A stretch of DNA of 64,000 nucleotides, from positions 744,001-808,000 of the forward strand of contig NC_044600.1 in the NCBI RefSeq assembly GCF_901933205.1. The letters are read 5' to 3'. This document shows positions 33,486-64,000 of the stretch, in pieces. Made by a program: the position numbers and the translations under genes. This stretch comes from Camarhynchus parvulus (Eukaryota > Chordata > Aves > Passeriformes > Thraupidae). Position 1 is the first letter of the stretch; every line of letters begins with the position of its first letter. The notes under the pieces are model-generated. The model searched no databases. It was given only the letters and a program-made list of their open reading frames with translations, and was not told where the DNA came from.

Positions 33486-33930
33486 CCGGGCATTTCTTTC
33501 CCTTTTTTTTAGCTTCTTCCCCCGCTTTTTCCTTTCTGGTTTGTTTGTTTATTTGGTTGTTTGTTTCCCTTTTCTGCCGTTTTTTCCCTCTTCCGCCCTT
33601 ACCTCTTTTCCCCCCTTTTTTTCCTCTTTATTTCTTTTTCTCTTTTCCCCTTTTTTCCTTTCGCCCTTTTTTTCTATTGCTTTAGTTTAGTCCCTTCCCC
33701 CCTTTCTCCTCCCTTTTCCCTTTTTTCTCTTTTTCTTTTCCCCCTTCCCCCTTTTTTTCCATTCCCCTATTTTTCCTCTTTTGCCCCTTCTTTTTAGTCT
33801 TTTTTCCAGTATTTCCTTCCGTTCCCTCTTTTGCTTTCTTCCTTCTCCCCCATTCTTCCTTCCTCTCCCTTTTCCCCTTCCTTTCCTTTCTCTCCTCCTT
33901 TCCCTTTTATTCCTTTTTTTCTTTAATTCA
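33486..33930. repeat. Polypyrimidine tract upstream of the MCF2 promoter
   Basis: About 445 bases almost entirely C and T on the plus strand, with only scattered A and G. The minus strand is therefore nearly pure purine. It ends where ordinary sequence resumes near 33,935. Confidence 0.9.
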
Positions 33931-34959
33931 CCACTATACCCAGTGCCCCCCAGCAAACCACCCTGCAGCTGCATTTACTCCCTGCCTTACACCACTTCTG
34001 TAGGAGAAAAAAAAAGGCATTTCCATCCTCTGCAAGCAGCATTCTAGCAAATTCCTTGAACAATTTATGAGCACTACATTAAACTGTACCACAGCCAGTG
34101 CTGGCCAGAGCTCCGAGCACAGCACGGGGCTGACCCATCAGTCTCACTTTTCCTGATGCTGAGGCTCCAACGATGCCAGCTCATTCTCTCAGGAGCCTGA
34201 GCTGCCCAGGGAGGCAGCATGGAGAAGTAGATGTTCCTGTTTTTCCAAAACAACCTTTTAATTATGCTCTTTACTATAATAGCAGCCTTTTTCCAACACT
34301 TCAGCAGTCAGGGCTATTAATTAAAGAGCCATGGTCTAACAGAGGTAATATAAACCCCAGCATCTTTTGGTAGGTCCTTCTTACACTGACACAGAATTTT
34401 TCAAGGAAAAACAACCCAATCAGCCAGTGCTCCTCGTGGGTGACACAGCAGGTTCTCACCACCAAACAGTTTGGACAGATGACTTTCGGTCTGGTCATAA
34501 AGCACTCCTTGTGTGACAGGGACAGTTCCTGTGCAGGTACTCATGAAAAAATCAGTCTGATACACAAGGCGACAAGCCAAGAAAGAGCCTTGCCACATTC
34601 CTGCTGAGTTCTTATCACCGGAATGCTGTTTGTCCCAAAGTGCCCCGGCCCAGGGAGGATGGGACCCATCCAGGTGCTCAAAGCCCCTGTTCTGCCCCAG
34701 CTCTGTGCAGGGGATGCTCTGCTGGGGCTGGGACTCAGCCCCACACACCCGCCTCTGACACAGGGACTGGGGAGAATGAAGCCACGCCGGAGAAGATGCA
34801 GCTGTCACCCCCAGGGTTTCACAGTCAATCCATTTCTTGCTCTCTGGATGAAGGCAATGTCATCCAGACAGGATCCGGATGAGGTCTCTGCAGCCCAGCC
34901 CCTGCTCGAGTCCCAGTGGGCTGGGCTGGCCCCAGTGCAGGCAGGAATCCCGCACAGCC

Positions 34960-35092
34960 AGAGCTGCACTGCTGCAGGAACCCTGCACAGCCAGCCAGAG
35001 CTGCACTGCTGCAGGAACCCAGCACAGCCAGCCAGAGCTGCACTGCTGCAGGAACCCAGCACAGCCAGAGCTGCACTGCTGCAGCCAGCTCA
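34960..35092. repeat. About 31-bp tandem repeat
   Basis: Four to five copies of CAGCCAGAGCTGCACTGCTG followed by CAGGAACCC. Confidence 0.88.
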
Positions 35093-35157
35093 GCTGACAC
35101 AGGCATCCTCGGGCAGCTCACAGCTGGAAAAGCTGGGCTAGCTCAGACTGGAGGGCA

Positions 35158-35318
35158 ACTGCTCATGGCTTTCCCTTATGGGACAATTGCTCATGGCTTT
35201 CCCTTATGGGACAATCGTTCATGGCTTTCCCTTATGGGACAATTGCTCATGGCTTTCCCTTATGGGACAATCGTTCATGGCTTTCCCTTATGGGGCAATT
35301 GCTCGTGGCTTCTCCTTA
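35158..35318. repeat. 28-bp tandem repeat, six units
   Basis: Copies of CTCATGGCTTTCCCTTATGG followed by GACAATTG, with alternating TTG and TCG ends suggesting a 56-bp higher-order unit. Confidence 0.9.
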
Positions 35319-37689
35319 TGGCCACTGAGATTCACAGTTTGGAACCCTGGCTGCTCACTTTGGGCCATTTCCCTACCAATGCCCAGCTGTCCCAGCAAGG
35401 CACTCTGCATCCTCCAGCCGCCCCCATTCTACACTGCCCGCAGCCCTTGGCTCCTCCAGAGCCAGGTGTTACCTCTGCCTGCCCAGGAGCTGCTAAACTG
35501 AGAGAGCAGCAGCAAGGAGACAGATTAAAAAGGAAACAATGACAGCCAGAAACTTGGCTGTTTCTTTTTCAGGGATCTCCTGTCCAGGCCCCATAGCAAT
35601 GTTCAGCACTCTGAGGGCGGCTCATACAAACTGGTGTGTGAGGGGCAAGGGCCCTTTAAAGCTGTGGAAAATCTTGACAGCACCTGTTTGCAGAGATTTA
35701 TTTCATGTGGGTGCAATGCCTCATCCTTAAATCTAATCTTAGGGAGAAGGTGTAGGAAGAATTCCAACTAATTTCATTAATTCCAGATCAGGGGCTGAAA
35801 AAACCCACTCACACAAAATTCTAAAGCTCTTGAATTAAAAAAAAAAAAACTTTTTTCTCCCTTTCCCACATTAAGGCTAGAAGGTTGGGTTGAGACTGGA
35901 GCCATTATTTGGATTTGAGAAATCACCCTTCAAAAATACCTGTTCAGTCAAGTGCTGAGAGCTGGAAAAACAGAGCTGGCTAAACACAGGTTAGAGTCAA
36001 AGTGATGTCCAAGGGAATTGCTCAGCTCTGGAGAAAGCACAGCCACAGCAAACCACTTGTGCAGAAGAGTAATTAACCTCGGGCTGGTTTTCATGAGCAG
36101 GGGTTTTAGGAGGATTTCTTGTGCAGACTGCAGCATCACCCACTGCAGGGGCACTGCCCACTGAGGCTCTTCCCAAGCTGGCCCAGGCTGAGCAGACCCT
36201 CCATAGCCTGGCAGAAATCCTGGCCCCGCTGAAACCAGCCACACCTGCCCAGGTTTAATCAGGAGGAGGAATTTTATGTCCTTTACTTGAATGTGAAATA
36301 AAAACAAAGGGCTCCACTCTGTTCCCCCACTCCCACCTTCCCCTGTGTCAGTCAGAGCTGCCTTCTTTGTTGTCACAGCTCCTGCTTTTGGAAAGGAACA
36401 CTCACAGGTGCACACACACGCCCTTTCTCCAGGCCACTGCCTATTTTCCAGCTTAGCAGGTTATCCAGACGTGTGAGAACGTAAAGCAAAGCCCCATGCC
36501 AGCAGTGAGAACGCTGCTGCTGCATGTCCTGCACCAGCTGCAGGGGACAGAGGGACAGGGACACCGTGACCCCTCCACGTGCCAAGAGCCCTCACACGCC
36601 ACAGCCCGACCTTCAAACAACTGCTGTCCTTGTTAAAAATCACCTCACAGCACGACACTGCTTCTCCTTTCTAACCAGAAGGGCTGCACGGGTGTCTGAA
36701 ACGCTAATTTTGGTGCTTTCTGAAGCACTGGTGACCTGCGGTCAGCTCCCATCGCTCCCATTCACAGCTCCTGTCCTGCCAGCCTGGCCAGCCAGCTCAG
36801 AGCGAGACCCTCTCCACCCTGCAGACATTTTCACTATCACTATTCAGACTCTCAATGCGTGTATCTGGTTTCCAATAGTACTCAGGAAAGGTTAGTTTGT
36901 TTTAAATAGCTCAGCCATCTGTCCTGCGGTGCCTGATGGGAGCTGCAGGCATCCAAGCAGCCCAAACAGAATTTTTCAAACTGTCAGTTTCTCCTTACAA
37001 ACACTTCAGCTTGAAACAGACCCGTGTCCTTAAAATGAAAGTTACGCCTATATATTTCTTGTGCATTATACAAACACCGTGAGTCGTGCTTTAGCAGTTT
37101 CCTTGTGCTGTTGGAATTTCATCAATGCAAATATTGGGCCTGAACCTCACCAGCACCAGGCACTTTGCAAACCTCATTTGTGTATTTTGAGGCTTTGAAC
37201 TAAAAATTACTTCTTACAGGCAGCCATGACACAGAACCAAGAACCAAAACAGCAGCAAGGAAAACACTTTGTGATTGGAAATCAGGCACATGGACCTACA
37301 TCAGTTCCTAAATGTCAGCTGAAGCCCTGGGTTCACCTATCCTAGAAAGTTAAATCAATTTATTCACTTAATTCACAGGACTCACTTTCACAATTAAACA
37401 TCCATTTTGAGGGAAATTAGCTGAGAGCACACAGGCCAGCTATGTGCAGCAGCTGATACCCACAACTGCTAATACACTGCTGGAAAAATAAAAATGTATG
37501 AGAAGCAAGCAGTGTTTCCTTAGGCAAACGCTGCTCCACGTCAGACAACCAAGCATGGCCTTGCTGGCACCTATCCCACTGTGAAAATGCTGCTTGTGCC
37601 CCTAGTCCTGCCCTGGAAAAAGCCACAAAATCAACTACCCCTAGGAGTATCCAAGGAGATCAGAGAGACAACAAATATATATTAATCAG

Positions 37690-40600
37690 AACAACATACC
37701 AAAGTTTATTGATTACTTCAAACAAAAGTTTCTGTAATGAAAAAAGAGCAAGTTGCATTCATAAAAGGTAACATTCACATTCAATTTCCTTGATATAAAG
37801 CAACATAAATGTATAAAATTGCATTTAAGTGAAAAAAATGTAAGGTTGCAGTCCTTTTTCTTTGCAAGAAGCTGAAAATGTATCTGCTCATTGCCTGTAT
37901 ATAATTTACATTTTCTATACACTACATGGTTTTTTAAAAAAATTTATAGCTGGGAAATTGGATAAATGGTGCAGTATTAGGAAAGTTTTTCAACTGTGTG
38001 TATACAAATTCAATTTGAAGCTTTTATGCAATTCCAAGTCATTTATAATATTCTCATAATGATTAGGATTAGTTTTTGAAAAGTCGCTATGACTACACCA
38101 AGCTCCACTGTTATCACATAAGAGTTTTAGAGGGAATCTTAATTACTTTCCTTATCTTTCAGTGTCACTAGTCAGTGATAAAACCTCAACAAATTATGAT
38201 GAGAAAACCCCAGCCTTTTTTCCTTCAAGTTTCTCCACCGAAAAGCCTGTACTGACCTTTAGTGTACCTGAGGGCACCAGGGAACCCAGCACAGCATCCC
38301 TGTCCCACTGCTGCCCCTCCAGCCCTGCTGCCTCACACCTCACAGCCCTGATGAGCACTTCTGCCCCTCTCTAGCCTCAGAAGGGGCTCCTGTTTGCCCT
38401 GAGTCACCCACAACCACCAGAATTCTGGTTTTGTCACTGCTGAGTGACGAGGATCAGCTCTCCTGCAGGACCAGGGCAGCCTGGCTGTCCTGGCACCCAG
38501 CCCTACACCAGTGCACTACCTGAAGATCCAAGCCCAAGAAACACTGCATTTTCCCCAAAAGAGCTGTATTGAGGACATTCCACATTAATTCCACCCCGCA
38601 CGCCTTGGGTTTGAACGTACAGCTATTGCAATGGCTTGTTCCAGCTGGAGACAGGACACTTGGAAAGGCCAAGAGAAAGATTTGGTTCTCAGAAGGCTCT
38701 GTCTTGAGACAGGCAGCAAAATTATCCTGGTTACGTGACAATTTGAACAGTTCACACACATGTCAGGTTCCACTGCTCCCACTGACACCACCATGGATCC
38801 CAGGGGAACAGACTGACCCCTGGAGTAGAGCATGACACAAAACAAACTGAGAAGCAAGGTGTCAAGCTTGGGACCATTCGGGCTTGGAATGGTTCTGAAT
38901 CACAGGAATTAGGCATTTTCGTGCCCATTTTTCAGAGGTTATGTAAACACAAGTCAGCAACCGTGTATTTAAGGAGAATGGTTAGATTTGGCATATAGAG
39001 CACATCTTCATTGTATCCATCACGTACTTGATCTGTAGGCACCACATTTCTGCAAGGAAAGCTGAGCACGGGACAAGGTCTGCAAGTTGAGTTTCAGGTC
39101 TGTGAAATGAGCTGGGAGAATGGGAAAACCAAACAGAAGCAGGAAATGAGAGCTTTGCCCACGGGCACATGCTGGCAGTGCAGCTCCTGCCCTGCATGCA
39201 GCAGGAGCCGAGCGCGGACGCCGCTCGTGCTGAGGCCGGTGCAGAGTGTATGATACAGTGCTCCTGTCCGTCCGTCCCCTCCCGTGCTGGGCGAGGGCAC
39301 AGCAGCCCCAGGGACTGTGCACTCCCCTCTCCCACTCAGGTAAGGCCATCCAACGTCTGCAGGATGCATGAGAGGATTTGCCAGCAGCTGATCCACACCA
39401 GCCGCAGACGAACCGCAGGCATGGCAGCCAGAGAGCAAAGCTCGACTCTTCCAACAATTAACAGTCTGCAGTTCCACAAAATTTGGTGAGGGGAATGTTC
39501 TGTCTGTCCCAAATTGTTCTGTTGACACAAAGCTGAGCGAGCAGGAGCCAAACTCAGCAGCAGTGCAGAGCTTGCTGCTTCTGAAAGGAGCCCCCAAGCT
39601 TCTCCCAGCTGCTCCTCTGGGGGACATCAGCACGAGGCAGGACTGCCACACCACCCAGCAGGGGCACACAGCCTGCTCTGCCACTGCTCGTGACTTAACA
39701 CAACAAAAGAAGCTGCTCTTGCCACACATGAAGTATCAGAGAGAAAAAAAATATTGAGAGTCAGGCATCTCACCTTTGCTGTGCAGAACCTAAAGAGGAA
39801 AGTTCCTACTACCATGGTACAGGTAGATTTGAAAAGAACATGCCAATTTAAAAAACAAAATGTAAAATGAAATCAGGTTCATGTATTGAATTTTAAACTG
39901 TCTTCTTTTTTCTTAGTGCAAATAACTCAAGATGCAGTTTCATACACCTGCGGGTTGACAGGCACAGCCCATGTCCCTGGGATCAGCCAAGGCCCACACT
40001 GTCCCTCACCCTTTAAAGTGTTGGAGCCAGTGCACAGTGCAGTAATGTAAGCACAGCAGAGGAGCCTGGGCACTGGGGCTCACAGCCTGGCACAGCCCAG
40101 CTTCTGGGATTCCTTTCTCCCCCACAAAGCTTCTTTCCATCACAAACAGCCACAGAACAACCTTTTCTTCGCTCTCCAGCAGGAATAAACCCAGCAGCAA
40201 ACCGGCTGGGGGAGGATGCTCTGGCACTTCCAGCACTGCAGGTCTTCACAGGGACACCACTGCTGTGGACAGACCACAGACTGTTCCAGCTCCACCTGGA
40301 GGAGAGAAGGGCAAAGATTTCTCCCGGATTTTCATTGATCCTGCAGTGTCCATCTGGGAACCTGTGGCTGGGAGGGGGCAGCAGCCAGCCGAGGCAGCAC
40401 AGCCCCAGCACCAGGAGAGGGGCTCCAGGGCTGCATCCACCTCCTGTGAGGGCAGCAGCCTCTTCCCAGCGCCTTCGGGGGGCTGCAGGGGAATGTTACG
40501 GGGTTGAAGTCTGTGCTACTTCTTTGGTCAGGCAGAGCAGGAGCTTGAGCAGCCCTGCTGCTCTCGGGCAGATCTGCAGCGGGCACAGAAGCCCCGCGTG

Positions 40601-42110
40601 GGATGGGGCTGGCACTGCACTCTTGCACTTTGATCCGTGCTGTTTGGGGTGAACTCCTAACGATGCTGTCTCAGCCTCCAGTGATGTAGGATTTGGCAGA
40701 ACTGGTTTTTCTGGGAGGGCAGGGAAGCCTCAAGACCAAAGACTAACGTGGGGCCAGTGCCCTGGCTGCTCTCCCAGCACGGCTGCTTGCAGTCCTTGGT
40801 ACTATCAAAGGTCACTGCCAGGTTAAAACCATGGGTTTCCTACAGCATGACAATGTTTGTGTGGAGCACTTTAAGGTATCCTGAGAGGATATCTTTCTGC
40901 CAAATGAGTAACAGCATCTTCAGCCTTCACATAACCATTCTCTATACGTTTGTATGACACTAACACAGGCAGATCAAAGGGGCCAGCCTGCAAAAATCAG
41001 AAGGAAAACAAACATGTATTGCAACTGTTACATTCCCAAAGCCATAAACCTTTCCCTGGGTTATAAAAAAAGTATATATATAAAGGAGAAGAATGATTAG
41101 CCCATGATAAAAGTGCCAAATATCATTCACAACCAAGTAATCAGATGACAAATAAATTTTCACAATTTGCAAAATGCTGCATGAAGTCTTAAAGTGGCAT
41201 CTGCCCCACTGTGCCCTGCAGCCCCTGTGCTGGTCCAGCCGCCTCCACAGCAGTCTGCACCAGAATGTGGTGGTGGAGAGCACCACCTAACGTCAGTGGG
41301 AAGGCCTGGCTGCACGGAGGCTGGCAAGGCTGGCTGCTGGCCCTGCCATGCCCACAAATCTGATTGCTTCAGCAGCAGCTGTGGGCACAGAGGTGCGAGA
41401 GGGTCATAGACTGCAGGCTTATGTTTGCAGCTCACCGCACATAACATCTCCCCTAATGCAGAATTGTGAATTCAATTAGGCACTTTTATTGTTTTTATTC
41501 TGCTATTGGCTAACTACAGAGTTTAAAATCAACTCGTAGGAGGATGCTCTGTGTGTGTGCAGACACACGGACACCGAGACACGTCCCATGTGCTGACACA
41601 CACAGACAAGTACATGTGTTTAGTTCCCATCTGTGCAGATGAATTAAAACATACTTATTTCTATCTGACAGAACAGCATGCACCCTAGAGAAAGGGATTT
41701 TGGTACCATTCAGATGCAATACTGGAATCATTTTAACAACTGAGATTTCCATCCTTCTCTGTAAACGTATCAGCTTTTATTACAAGTGTTAGCACAATTC
41801 AGGCTGGACTCTCACATTAAATTTTGTGCTAATATCAGACTGAAGTAGCAGTTAGATTGAAAGATTTGTTTACATATTGCCAAATACTTGAAATGATCTG
41901 TACAGACATGGGATTCTGAAGAAGCTGTATAGTACAACATCCCCAAATTAAAATGCATCCCAAGCATTGCATCTCCATTCCACAAGGACAGGTGCCCCAC
42001 ACCGAGAGCCAAGAGGATTACAAGAACCATGGTTTAATTGATTTGGAGGGGGTTACATTTGGTTAATCAATGCCTTTAAAACCATCCCAATCCTCAGGAC
42101 AGGGTACCTG
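37690..42110 (-). other. ATP11C: Probable ATP11C 3' UTR
   Basis: This AT-richer stretch follows the stop codon. On the minus strand AATAAA signals occur at 41776-41781, 41485-41490 and 41494-41499, and another at 37705-37710 is followed by T/G-rich sequence. I infer either a short 3' UTR of about 350-650 bases, a long one of about 4.4 kb, or both. No other gene is visible here. The boundary is tentative. Confidence 0.4.
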
Positions 42111-63863
<21,753 letters not shown>

Positions 63864-64000
63864 CTGTGATAAAAATACAAGAAACTTGCATTACAGACAC
63901 ATTATAGACACTACAAACTAACAAAGAAAAGTCACTGACAGGAAATGGAAGCAAATCCAGAAACAAGCGAATTTGAGAGTTTAATGCTTCAGAGGGGGGC

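Larger units (their letters stand above)
33935..37690. other. Intergenic region between ATP11C and MCF2
   Basis: No exons or RNA genes were recognised. Two small tandem arrays (34.96-35.32 kb) are listed separately. The remainder looks like ordinary unique sequence. Confidence 0.55.

Overview
The window is vertebrate nuclear DNA, most likely from a bird and probably a songbird. It holds short, well-conserved exons with GT-AG introns on the minus strand, CR1-type LINE tails, two solo LTRs with 6-bp target-site duplications, and many GC-rich minisatellites. There are no bacterial-style genes. From the gene pair I infer the region orthologous to human Xq27 (chicken chromosome 4, songbird 4A). 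The species cannot be read from the sequence.

Both genes lie on the minus strand and read right to left. ATP11C (phospholipid flippase, P4-ATPase) fills about 42.1-63.9 kb. Twenty-two consecutive coding exons join in one open frame of 908 codons plus stop, and only the N-terminal ~220 residues lie beyond the right edge. Its 3' UTR probably runs to about 37.7 kb. MCF2 (the DBL proto-oncogene, a Rho guanine-nucleotide exchange factor) starts about 5 kb further on, at a CpG island near 33 kb. Its first eleven coding exons (Sec14/CRAL-TRIO and spectrin-like part) reach 971. The catalytic DH-PH exons lie beyond the left edge. A second CpG island at 12.6-13.6 kb carries an alternative MCF2 first exon, matching the short human isoform that starts inside the Sec14 domain.

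The most unusual structure is in MCF2. Several tandem arrays are built from the gene's own splice junctions: the exon 3 tail plus donor (69-bp units), the exon 7 tail plus donor (about 20 units), and the exon 10 tail plus donor (14 donor copies). In addition the acceptor and first codons of exon 6 are duplicated, and the introns after exons 4 and 5 begin with other tandem repeats. ATP11C, in the same neighbourhood, shows none of this at its junctions. MCF2 exon 8 also carries an apparent one-base insertion that breaks the frame. ATP11C has one clear GC-AG intron.

The rest is intronic or intergenic: CR1 fragments, two LTRs, minisatellites (the largest about 31 units of 27 bp at 31.1-31.95 kb), and a ~450-bp pyrimidine-only tract just upstream of the MCF2 promoter. 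No tRNA, rRNA, CRISPR array or plus-strand gene could be supported.
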